From contig NW_024470393.1 in assembly GCF_900496995.4 (NCBI RefSeq), positions 62,001 through 126,000 of the forward strand: a stretch of 64,000 bases of DNA. The letters run 5' to 3'. Origin of the DNA: Aquila chrysaetos chrysaetos. Lineage: Eukaryota > Chordata > Aves > Accipitriformes > Accipitridae. The notes under the pieces were generated by a model, which saw only the letters and a program-made list of their open reading frames with translations, was not told where the DNA came from and did no database searches. A program made the translations under genes and the position numbers. Below, piece after piece: positions 27,101 to 39,100 of this stretch (position 1 is the first letter of the stretch; each line of letters starts with the position of its first letter).

Positions 27101-30100
27101 GAGAGGGGGAGGAGCCTGGAGTAAGGGGGTGGGGACTGAGAGGGGGGCGGTGCCTGAGAGGGGAGCAGAGTGGCACACCCACCCCCCCCCCCCAACCCAA
27201 CTCAACCCAACCCAACCCAACTCTACCCAAATGACTGTGGGGATGGAGAGAGGGGGAGGAGCCTGGAGGAAGGGGGTGGGGCCTAGGTGGGGTGGGTGGG
27301 GGCTGGGGGCGGGGACTGCAAGGGAGCAGGGACACACACATTCCCCAGTGGCTTTTGGGGAGGGGAGGAGCCTGGAGGGTGAAGGGGGAGGGGCCTGACT
27401 GGCAGAGGTGGGGCTTGGCTGGTAGACCCAGGCCCTGAAGTGGGGAAGGGGGGGGGGGGGGGGGGCTGAGACCAATTGGGCTGGGCGTGGCCTAGCCCAA
27501 ATCGGGGCGTGGCCTAGCCCAGGAGGCAAAAGCTTTTCCCCCCCCTCCCCGAATGCCTGGGTTCACTCTGTGCCCCCCCCCCCCCCGCTCCCCCCCCCCC
27601 CCCGCCCCCAGCAGGGACCCTCTCGAGCATCCCCACCGCCCTGACACGCTGGACGGAGGAGTGCAAGGTGCTGGACGCCGAGAGCATGCACGACTGCGTC
27701 TCGGGTGAGCCACCGTGTCCCCAACAACACCCCCCCCCCCCACTGTCACCCCAGTTTCCCCCCCCCCCAAAACCCCCCCCCCCACTGTCACCCCAGTTTT
27801 CCCCGCCCCAAACCCCCCCATCACCACTTCCCCCCTACCCCCAGTATCATCACCCACCCGTCCGATGACCCCTCCAGCGCCGTCACCCAGTGCTCTCAAC
27901 CTCCCAGCACCCCTCCCAACTTGTGGCCCCCCCCCCCCCCCCAAAATTTGTGTGCCCCCCCGCCCCGCAGTGGTGAAAGTTCCCATACTGGCGCGACTGG
28001 AAGCCCTGCGTGACGAGGAGCTGGACGAACGGCGGGAGAAACGCCGGCGGCAGGCGGCCGAGGAAGAAGCCAAAGGCACCGAACGCGGTCCCGAAGACAA
28101 GGACGGGTCTGACGCCCAGGTGAGGGGCACCCCAAACATCCTCCCCCCCCCCCCAGAAAAAAATAAAAACCGGGGGGGGGGGGGGTCCCTTCACCCCCCC
28201 GGCCTCAGTCACCTTCCCCTCTCCAACAGGATGCGGCATCCAAGGCCGCCACCGCCTCCACCGACGTCACCCCCCCAGGTAATCCCCCTCCTCCTGCCAC
28301 CTTCCTTAATTTTAGGGCCCCCCCCCAAACCCTAATGTACCCAGATGTGCCCCCCCCCCCCCCCTTACCCCCAAAATCCTCCCACACCCCTTTTCCCCCC
28401 CCCCCCTCCCCTTGACCTGGCACCCCGCGGGTTGAGGTAGTAGATTGTATAGTTGGAGGGTCACACCCCCGTCTCGGAGATAACTATACAGTCTACTGTC
28501 TTCCTCGCGGGGCGCGCGGCCGCCGCCGGACGCCTGGGTCCCCTATGGCACGGGGGGGGGCTGTTTAATTGAGGGGGGGGCTGGGGGGGGGGGGGGGCTC
28601 TGTAGCATCGCCTCCCCCCCCAGTATAGCCAGTGTTCAGTCAAAGGTTGATAAACGGGGGCGGATTTAGGGGAGTGGGGTGTCCCTTGCTTGTTGTTTAG
28701 GGGGTTGGGGGGGGGGGGTGGGGGTTTGGGGGGGGGGGTTGGGGGGGTTTTAGGGGGGTTTGGGGGGGGGTACGGGAGGGTGAGGTAGTTGGTTGGGGGG
28801 GGGGCAGGCAAGATGGGAGCCCCTAAGCGAGGTATTTCCCCCCCTCCTCAGGACCCCTCTTCTTGTTTTGGGGTGCAGCCAGATGCCTGGGTTCCCCCAA
28901 AGTGGGGGAGGGAGGTTTGGGGGGGGGGGGGGGCGCACTTCCGAATTCCTGGGTGTGTCCCCCCCTTCCCTGCTGCTGATCCCCATGTGTGTGTCCCCCC
29001 CACCGCCTCCCAGAACACAGCGGGACGACGGGAGAGACCCCCCCTCCCGGTCCCCACCGGACTTTGGTGATGCTGGAACCGACGCCGACCCCCCCAGATC
29101 CCCCACCGGGAGCCCCCCAAATTCCCGCTCGCCCCCCCCCAACCCCCTGAACATGAAGAGGGGGGGCCTGGACGACCCCCCCAAGATGCCGAAGCCACCC
29201 AAATGGAACTGTCACCCGCTCCCACCATCAGTAAGTCCTTATTTTTGAGGGGGGATCCCTCTAATTTTAGGGGATCTTCTCAGTTTGGGGGAGGTTTCTC
29301 AGTTGGGGGGGGGGTCTTCTCAGTTGGGGGGGGGGTCTCGCTAAATTTGAGGGGGCCCTATTAACGTCCCTTCCCCTCAGCGTCTCTGTCCCCGGAGCGA
29401 GCGGAAGACTCGGACGCGTTGACGGCAGTGAGCAGCCAACTGGAAGGTTCCCCCATGGATACCTCGAGTTTGGCTTCTTGTACCTTGGAAGAATCGGGGG
29501 GGGGCTCCCCCTCCCCCAACAGCCCCCCAAAATCCTCCCGGGACCCCCCAGGGACCCCCCCCCCCCCCCCGCCCCCCCCGATGCCGCTCAGCCCCCCGAC
29601 GATAGGTAAGAGTCCTCCCTTATCCCAAGACTCCCCCCCCTTACCCCAAGACCCCTGCTGTTTTTTTCCCTTTCCGTCCAAAGGGGATCACGGGTTTGGG
29701 GGTACCCCCCCCCCCCCCCGCCTCCTCCCACCCCACTGCTGACATCATACCTCTCTTCTCTGATGTCATCCCTCCCAAGCTCCCCCCCCGCCTCGTCCTC
29801 GGAAAGTTCGTCCACCCGGGATTCGGCCGTTGCCATTTCGGGAGCCGACTCGCGAGGGATTTTGGAGGAACCCCTGCCCTCCACCAGCAGCGAGGAAGAG
29901 GATCCCCTCGCCGGTCAGTGTCACCTTTGTCACCCCCCTTGTCACCCCCCTTGTCACCCCCCTTGTCCCCCCCCTCCCGGTGAGCCCCCCTACCCCCCCC
30001 CCGCCCCCCAACCTCGACGTAGCTCATGTCACCCGGGGGGGGGGTCCCCATGTCCGATGTCCCGCCACCCCCCGCCACCCCCCCAAGGGCTCAGCTTTGT

Positions 30101-33100
30101 CCCCAGGGGTGTCCCCTCATCCTCGGGGGTGTCCCCACATCCCCAGGGGGGGTCCCCGATGTGTGTGTCATCCCCCCCCCCCCCCCTTTTTCCCTAGGGA
30201 TCAGCCTCCCGGAGGGGGTGGACCCCTCGTTCCTGGCGGCGCTGCCGGACGACATCCGGCGGGAAGTGCTGCAGAACCAGCTGGGGATCCGCCCCCCCGC
30301 CCGGGCTCCGCCCACCCCCAGCCCCGCCCCCCCAGTGGTGGCCAATCCCGGCTTGACCGAGGTCAGCCCCGAGTTCCTGGCCGCCTTGCCTCCGGCCATT
30401 CAGGAGGAGGTGGGTGGGGCCTGGGGGGGTGGGGTTAGGGAGGGTGTGGCCTGAGGGGGTGGGGTTAAATGGGTGTGGCTTGCATTGGGGCAGGGCTTAG
30501 AAAGGGGGTGGGGTTAAAGGGGTGAGGCATGCACTGGGGGTGGAGCCTGAACAGGGGGTGGGGTTAAAGGGGTGAGGCATGCACTGGGGGTGGAGCCTGA
30601 ACGGGGGTGGGGTTAAAGGGGTGAGGCATGCACTGGGGGTGGAGCCTGAACAGGGGGTGGGGTTAAAGGGGTGAGGCATGCACTGGGGGTGGAGCTTAAG
30701 TAGGGGTGGGATTATGGGGGAGTGGCAAGTGTTGGGGTGTGGCTTATGCAGGGGGTGGGGTTAAAGGGGTGGGGCTTAGAAGATGGAGTGTAAAGGGTGG
30801 GGCTTAATTATGGGGGTCAGGTGGGTGGGGCTTGCATGGGGGCGTGGCCACATCTCCCGGGGGGGAGGAGCCTGGCTGGGATGGGTGTGCTCATGGCGGG
30901 GGCGGGGCCTGATGCTCATCGAGGGCTGCGCGGTGTCTTTTAACCCCATCACGCCCTGAACTCTGGGGGAGGCGTGGCCTCCGCGGGGGTGTGGCCACCC
31001 TGCGGGCGTGGCCTCCACGGGAGGGGGATGGCCCCCAGAAGGGGGCGTGTCTAACGGCAGGGCGGGGCAGGTGCTGGCGCAGCAGCGAGCGGAGCAGCAG
31101 CGTCGGGAGCTGGCGCAGGCGACGAGTTCGGATGCCCCCATGGATCCGGTGACCTTTATCCAAACGCTGCCCTCGGAACTGCGGCGTTCCGTGCTGGAGG
31201 ACATGGAGGACAGCGTCCTGGCCGTCATGCCTCCCGACATCGCCGCCGAGGCCCAGGCTCTCCGACGGGAACAGGAGGCCCGGCAACGGCAACTCATGCA
31301 CGAGAGGCTCTTCGGCCACTCCAGCACCTCCGCGCTCTCCGCCATACTCCGCAGCCCTGGTGAGGCAGCCCCCGCCCCGTATTCCTGTCCCCCCGCCCCG
31401 TATTCCTGTCCCCCCGCCCCGTATTCCTGTCCCCCCACCCCGTATTCCTGTCCCCCCGCCCCGTATTCCTGTCCCCCCGCCCCGTATTCCTGTCCCCAAC
31501 CTAGCACACGTGTCCTTTCTCCTCTTCTCCATTTTCTCCTGGCACCCCCCCGTCCTCTCCCAGCACCCCCCCCTCCTCTCCCAGCACCCCAATGCTCTCC
31601 TGACACCCCTTAGGTTTTCCCTGCACCTCCAATGCTCTCCTGACGCCCCTCATTGTTTTCTGACACCCCTCATTGTTTTCTGACACCCCTCATTGTTTTC
31701 TGACACCCCTCATTGTTTTCTGACACCCCTCATTGTTTTCTGACACCCCTCATTGTTTTCTGACACCCCTCATCGTTTTCTGACACACCTTATCGTTTTC
31801 TGACACCCTCAATGCTTTTCTAGCAACATTTCTCTTCCTCTGGCACCCCTAATTCTCTCTTGGCGCTCCCAGATTCTCTCCCAGCCCACCTATTTCTCAC
31901 CTGGCACCCCAAATCCTCTCCTGGCACCTCTAATGCTTTTCTGATATTCTCTGAATCTCTCCTGGCACCCCCAAATCCTCTCCTGGCACCTCTAGTGCTT
32001 TTCTGATACTCTCTTATCCTTTCCCAGTTCCCCTAATTCTCTTCTAGCACCCCTGATTCTCTCCTGGCAACCCCAGATTCTCTCCTGGCAACCCCAGATT
32101 CTCTCCTGGCACCTTTAATGCTTTTCTGATATTCTCTTGATCATTCCTAGCACCGCCAATCCTCTCCTGGTTCTCCTCATCCTTTTCCAGCCCCCTTAAT
32201 TCTCTTCTGGCACCCATAATTCTCACCTGGCACCCCCAAATCCTCTTGCGGCACCTCTAATGCTTTTCTGTTATCCTCTCAATCTCTTCTAGCACCCCTA
32301 ATTCTCCCCCAACACCCCTCTCACCTCCTCCTACCCCACCCTCATCTCACAAATCCCCCCCACTTCCCCTCATGCATCCCTCTTTTCTCACCGTATCCCC
32401 CTCCCCAACCCCACCAACCCCTCCTATGGCCCCCCCCAACCCTCTACACCCCCGCCACGTACGTCATGCCCCCCCTCCCCAAAAAAAAACCCCGATGCCG
32501 GTGTCTCCACAGCTTTCACCAGCCGGCTGAGCGGGAACCGTGGGGTGCAGTACACCCGCCTGGCCGTCCAGCGTGGCGGCACTTTCCCACATGGGGGGCA
32601 GCAGCAGCCACAGCAGGTACTTTTTTTTTGGGGGGGGGGGGGGGGGGTTCAAAAAAGGGAAGTTCTCCGCTTTTCTAATTTTTTAGGAGTGTAACTTAAT
32701 TTATAACGCACCCCCCCCAGACCTTCGGGGAGCAGCGTGGACAGCCTTTTACGTCTCCGCGGTCGTTTATTGTTGGATCACGAAGCTCTTTCCTGCCTCT
32801 TGGTGCTGCTTTTTGTCGACGAACCCAAACTCAACACCAGCCGCCTCCATCGCGTTCTCCGAAACCTTTGCTACCACGCTCCCACCCGAGGTTGGGTGGT
32901 CCGCAGCCTCCTCTCCATCCTCCAACGAAGCAGCGAGAGCGAGCTGTGCCTCGAAGCCCCTCGCGGACCCCCGATAGCCGAAGAAAGACCTCGAAGAGCG
33001 AGCGGAAGAACCGGTAGCGCGACCGGTGCAACCGTCGAACCTCGGGGTTTAGATTTATTACATCGCGTAGAAGCTCGAAGTTCCGGACAACTTTCTTGGC

Positions 33101-36100
33101 TTTCCGTTTCTATGGATGCGGCTTTGGGTTGTCGTACCAACATTTTCCAGATTCAACGAGTTCCGGGACGGAAACATACGGAAAAACACGCCGCTGCCGC
33201 CGGTTCCGCCGTTCACATCCATCCCCAGGCCGCCCCTGTCGTCTGCCGGCACGTCCTCGATACCCTCATCCAGCTGGCCAAGGTGGGGATGAGGGGGGGG
33301 GGCTTGGGGGGAGCTCCTTGATGGAGTTGGGGGTGATTGAGGGGGGCACTGGAGGAATTTGGGGGGCACTGGAGCATGTTAGGGGGTAACAGGGAGTTCC
33401 GTAATGGAGCTGGGGGTGATTTGGGGGGGGGCACTGAGGCACCTCGTGGGGTGTCTGGGGGGGGCTCCCCCAAAGCCACCAACACCAAATCACATCTTGG
33501 GGGGGGGGGGGGCTCCCTAATTGGGGTCCCCTCCCTAAACTTGGGGTCCCACTACAGGGACCCCCCCCCCAAAACCCATGCTGGGCACCAGGGCACGTCC
33601 GGGGGGGGGGGGAGGTGACATTAAGATGTCCCCCAACTTCTGGGGCTATATTTTTGGGGGGGGGGGGGGGTTACTAGCACCCCACTAACCCCCCCCAATA
33701 TTTCCCTGCCCCCCCCCCCCCAGGTCTTCCCCAGCCACTTCACCCAACAACGAGGCCGCGACCCGACGAACGAAGCAGAACGAGACCGCGGCCCCCCAAA
33801 ATCGGGGGGCAGCCCTTGTCCTCCCCAGCCCCCTCCTCAAACCCCTCCAGCTCCCCCTCCCCCACCCCCTCCTCCTCCTCCTCCTCCTCCTCCCCCTCCC
33901 CCTCCCCCAACCGGGAATCTTCCTCCCTCCCTCCCCCCCACCTCAGGCAATCTCTCGACCGATTTTTGGGACCTTTTAGTAAAATTGGATAATATGAACG
34001 TCAGCCGGAAAGGGAAAAGTTCGGCTAAAACGGGAACGGGAAGCGGAGGACCGGAACCGGAAACATCGGGATTGGGTTTAGAAGCGTCACCTTTGGGTCA
34101 ATTGATGAATATGTTATCCCACGGCGTTATCCGTCGGAGCGCGCTCCTGACGGAAAAGCTGCTCCGGCTCCTTTCCCTCATATCCATCGCTTTACCCGAA
34201 GGAGGGAAAGGGGGTGAAGGGGGGACACCTCAAAATGTCACCCCCGCCGCCACCGGCAGCAGTGGCAGCAGTGGCGGCGGTCCGGCGAGTCCGGCGACGC
34301 AAAGCGGGAATGTCGGGAACGCAACGGTGGCGGGAGGCGGCGGCGGAGCGGCTGGTGGTGAGTGTTTTTGGGGATATGGGGACACGGGGATGGGGACACG
34401 GGGATGGGGACAGGGATGGGCATGGGGATGGGGACAGGGATGGGGACAAGGACATGGGGATGGGGACACAGGGATGGGGATGGGGACACGGGGATGGGGA
34501 CGGGGGATGGGGACAAGGACATGGGGACGGGGACACAGGGATGGGGATGGGGACAGGGATGGGGACACGGGGATGGGGACGGGGACAAGGACATGGGGAT
34601 GGGGACACAGGGATGGGGACGTGGATGGGGACAAGGACATGGGGATGGGGACACAGGGATGGGGATGGGGACAAGGACACGGGGATGGGGACACAGGGAC
34701 GGGGATGGGGACATGGGGACGGGGACACAGGGATGGGGACAAGGACATGGGGATGGGGACACAGGGATGGGGACGGGGACAGGGATGGGGACACGGGGAT
34801 GGGGACACAGGGATGGGGACAAGGACATGGGGATGGGGACACAGGGATGGGGATGGGGATGGGGACAGGGATGGGGACACAGGGATGGGGACAAGGACAT
34901 GGGGATGGGGACACAGGGATGGGGATGGGGACGGGGATGGGGACAAGGACATGGGGACGGGGACACAGGGATGGGGACGGGGACAGGGATGGGGACACAG
35001 GGATGTGGATGGGGACAGGGATGGGGACAAGGACATGGGGATGGGGGACACAGGGATGGGGACAGGGACAGGGATGGGGACAGGGACATGGGGATGGGGA
35101 CACAGGGATAGGGATGGGGACGGGGACGGGGATGGGGACAAGGACACGGGGATGGGGACACAGGGATGGGGATGGGGACATGGATGGGGACAAGGACACG
35201 GGGATGGGGACACAGGGATGGGGACGGGGACAGGGATGGGGACAAGGACATGGGGACGGGGACACAGGGATGGGGATGGGGACATGGGGACAAGGACAGG
35301 GACACAGGTGGAGACAAGGACAAAGGACGGGGCTGGGGCCAGGGACGAGGACAGAGCTGGCATCGGGTGGTCGAGGGCAAATCCAGGGGGGCGGTGGCAT
35401 TTCCCCCCCCCCCCCGCCACCGTCCCCACGCGTCCCCCGTTGTCCCCAAGCCAAGAGCGCCAAGTCCCCGGGGCCGAAGGGACCCGAGGCAGGGGGCGGC
35501 GGTGGCAGCGCCGACCCCCGGATGGCGGCGACGGGCTTGACTGAGAGCCAGCTCCAACTCTCCGTCGAGGTAAGCCGGGTCAGGGATCCCCCAAATTATT
35601 TGGGGGGGGCGGGGGGGGGGGGCCGTTGATGTCCCCCAAGCGTCCCCAACCCTCCGGCAACGTCCCCTAGGTGCTGACGTCGCACTCGTGCTCGGAAGAA
35701 GGGTTGGAGGACGCGGCCAACGTCCTCCTGCAGCTTTCGCGGGGGGACGCCGCCACCCGCGACACCGTCCTGCGCCTTTTGCTCAGCGGCGCCCGGCAGT
35801 TGGGGGCCACCCTCTGTCGACAGATCGGTGAGGGACCCGGGGGGGGGGGGGGGGGACACGACACGGGCGCTCGCTGAGGTCATCGTCGGCTCCTGATGAT
35901 GTCACGGGTCTTTTTTTTTTTTTTTTTTTCCGGTGTAGGGACCTTGCTGGCGGAATTACGGGAATACAACTTGGAACAGCAACGACGGGCGCAGAGCGAG
36001 GCTCCTTCTCCCGAAGGGCTCCCCGAGGAGCAGCCCCCCAGCGCCAAGCTCAAGGGGAAGATGCAGAGTCGGTGAGCTCCTGCCTGCCGTTAACTCTGGT

Positions 36101-39100
36101 CCCTACTGACTGCCCTTGCACTTCTTGTTAACTCTGGTCCCTGCTGCTAACTCTGGTCCCTATTGATAACTCTTATTTGCTGCTGTTAACTCTTGCTCCT
36201 ACTGATAACTCTTGCTTTTGCCGTTAAGTTTTGCTCCTATTGATAACTCTTGCACCTGGCATTAACACTTGCCCCTACTGATAACTCTTGTCCCTGCTGT
36301 TAACTCTTATTCCTGCTGATACAACTCTCGTCCCTACTGTTAACCCTTGCCTCTACTGATACAACCCTTGCCCCTGCTGATAACAACTCTTGCCCCTACC
36401 GTTACCTCTTGTTCCTGCCATTAACCCTTGTCCCTACTGGTAACTCTCACCCCACCGTTAATTCTCACGCTACTGACACAACTCTTACCCCCATCGTTAA
36501 CCCTTGTCCCTACTGATAACTCCTGCTCCTCCTGTGAACTCTTGCCCCTACTGGTAACAACCTTTGTTCCTACCAATAACACATCTCCTTCCTGCCACTG
36601 TTAACCCTTGCCCCTACCAATAACACTTCTCGTTCCTGCCGTTAACCCTTGCCCCTACCAATAACACTTCTTGTTCCTCCTGTTAACCCTTGCCCCTACC
36701 AATAACACCTCTTGTTCCTGCCGTTAACCCTTGCCCCTACCAATAACACCTCTTGTTCCTGCCGTTAACCCTTGCCCCTACCAATAACGTTAACCCCGAG
36801 CCCTCCCCCCACCTTCCCCCGCAGGTTTGACACGGCGGAGAGCGTGGTGATCGTGGCCTCACAGAAGCGGGCGCTGGGCGGGCGGGAGCTGCAGCTCCCC
36901 TCCATGTCGGTCCTCACCTCCAAGACCTCGACGCAGCGCTTCTTCCTCCGCGTCCTGCAGGTCATCATCCAGCTCCGCGACGACACCCGCCGCGCGCACA
37001 AGAAAGCCAAACAGGCCGGCCGCCTGGGTAAGGGCCGGGAGGGGGTCCTGTTCAAACACCCCCCCCCCCCCCCCCCAAAAAATCGTGTCCGTTTGTCCCC
37101 CCTAACGCCCTCTGTCCCCCCCCTTTGTCCCCCCCGTGTCCCCCCCCGTGTCCCCCCGTCCCCTCCATCAGGTGCCGGGGGCCTCGGGGCGGCTGGCAGC
37201 ATCCAGGCAGCCGTCCGGCAGCTGGAGGCCGAGGCCGACGCCATCATACAAATGGTACGTGAGGGCCAGAGGGCCCGGAGGCGGCAGCAGGCAGACACGG
37301 TTAGCACGGCCGCCCTTCCTCCCCACCCTCCTCTTCCTCCTCTTCCTCCTCTTCCTCCTCTTCCTCCTCTTCCTCCTCTTCCTCCTCTTCCTCCTCTTCC
37401 TCCTCTTCCTCCTCTTCCTCCTCATGCCATTCCCCCCCTCCATGGCCTTCTTCCCTCTGTGTCCTGCTCCTCATCGCCCTCCTCCTCCTCATCGCCCTCC
37501 TCCTCCTCCTCATTGCCCTCCTCCTCCTCCTCCTCATCGCCCTCCTCCTCCTCCTCCTCATCGCCCTCCTCCTCCTCCTCCTCCTCATCGCCCCTCCTCC
37601 TCCTCCTCCATCTTGTTCTCCCTCCTCCTCTGGTGCCGTCTCCTCTCTTCCTCCTCTCTCCTCATCTCATTCTCCCCATGGCCTTCCTCCCTCTGTATCC
37701 TGCTCCTCTTCATCCTCATCCTCTTCATTGTCATCCTTCTCTTCGTCGTCTTTGTCCTCATCCTTGTCCTCCAACTCATCTTCGTCCTCGTTCTCCTCCT
37801 GCGCCATCTTTTCTCTTCCTCTTCTCTCCTCATCCTGTTACCCCCATGGCTTTTCTCCGTCTTCATCCTCTCTCTTCATCCTCCTCCCTCTTCATTCTCT
37901 CTCCTCATCCTGTTCCCCCTACAGCCTTCCTCCCTCTGCCTCCCACTCCTCCTCCTCCTCATTGTTTTCATCCTCCTTTTCATCACCATCCTCCTGCTCT
38001 TCAGTTTTGTCCTTGTCCTCATCCTCTCTCCTCACCCTCCCCTTCCCCCCACAGCCTTCCTCCCTCCTCTCCTTCCTTTTCTTCATCCTCATCCTCCATC
38101 CTCTCTTCCCCTCCATTCCCTTCCTGTGCCGCCTCCTCTCTTCCTCCCCCCTCCTCATCCTCGCCGCCTTCACCCCCTGCTCCTCCCTCCTTCCTTCTCT
38201 TCATCCCATCCCGCACCTGCTGCTTTTCCTCTTCCTCCTCCTCCTCCCGCCGCTCCCAGTCCCCCCCCCCTGCCCCCCCAAAAGCTGCCGGAGCACCGGG
38301 GTGCCCCCCCTGCAGCTCCTGGGGGGGCGAAGGGGGGGGTAAGGGGGGGGGGGGGGCTGGGGTCCCTCGGCGGGGGGGGGTCCCGGCCCCCTAAACCCGT
38401 CCCCTGTCCCCCATCCCCCCCCCCCAGTCGGAGGCCGGGCAGGCGGACGGCGCTCCCCGTCGCGACGAGTCGCCCATGGATGTGGACCAGCCCTCGCCCG
38501 CCCCGCAGGACGCCCCCTCCGTGGGTGAGAAAACACCTCCCGGTTCAAACCAGTTTATACTGGTCGGGGTTGGGAGGCGGGGGGGGGGCGGGGAGGGCGG
38601 TCCTGACGGCGTTCCCCGCTGCCGCAGGCTCGGAGGGTTCGCAGGGGGGGGAGCGGGACGAACGCCCCCCCCGAGCTGCCCCTGCTGAGTGAGCAGCTCT
38701 GCCTGGACGAGCTCTGGGACATGCTGGGAGAGTGCCTGAAGGAGCTGGAGGAGTCCCACGACCAGCACGCCGTCCTCGGTGGGTACCCCTGGGATTTTGG
38801 GGGGGGGGGGGGTCCCCAAGACCCCTAAGGTGTCCCCAAGACCTCCAGGGAGGTCCCCAAGACGTCCAGGGGGGTCCCCAAGACCCCCAAGGTGTCCCTT
38901 ACACCCAGCGTCCCTTCCCAAAGGGGGCAACATCCCTGCAGCCTCGGGGCGCCCCCTGTGTTTTTGGGGTCCCCCTGAAACCCCATATACCCCCTCCCCC
39001 AATTAGTGCTGCAGACCCCCTCTCATTTTAGGAGGTTCGCAAGACCCCCAAGGTGTCCCCAAGACCTCCAGGGGGTCCCCAAGATGTCCCCCCCACCCAT

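Noticed and set aside
26585-27341. (CCCAA)n as interstitial telomere repeat
   Set aside because: The unit is TTGGG or ATGGG, a pentamer, never TTAGGG. It is an ordinary microsatellite.
34192-35557. Minus-strand frames of about 400-440 codons, Ser/Pro/Cys/His-rich
   Set aside because: They are shadows of the GGGGAT/GGGACA array in the HUWE1 intron; all three minus frames are open together.
37168-38692. Long + frames (up to 540 codons, Leu/Ser/Pro-rich) and minus Arg/Glu frames
   Set aside because: They are produced by the polypyrimidine tract. The true HUWE1 exon ends at 37299, where a GT donor and conserved phase to 38428 are clear.
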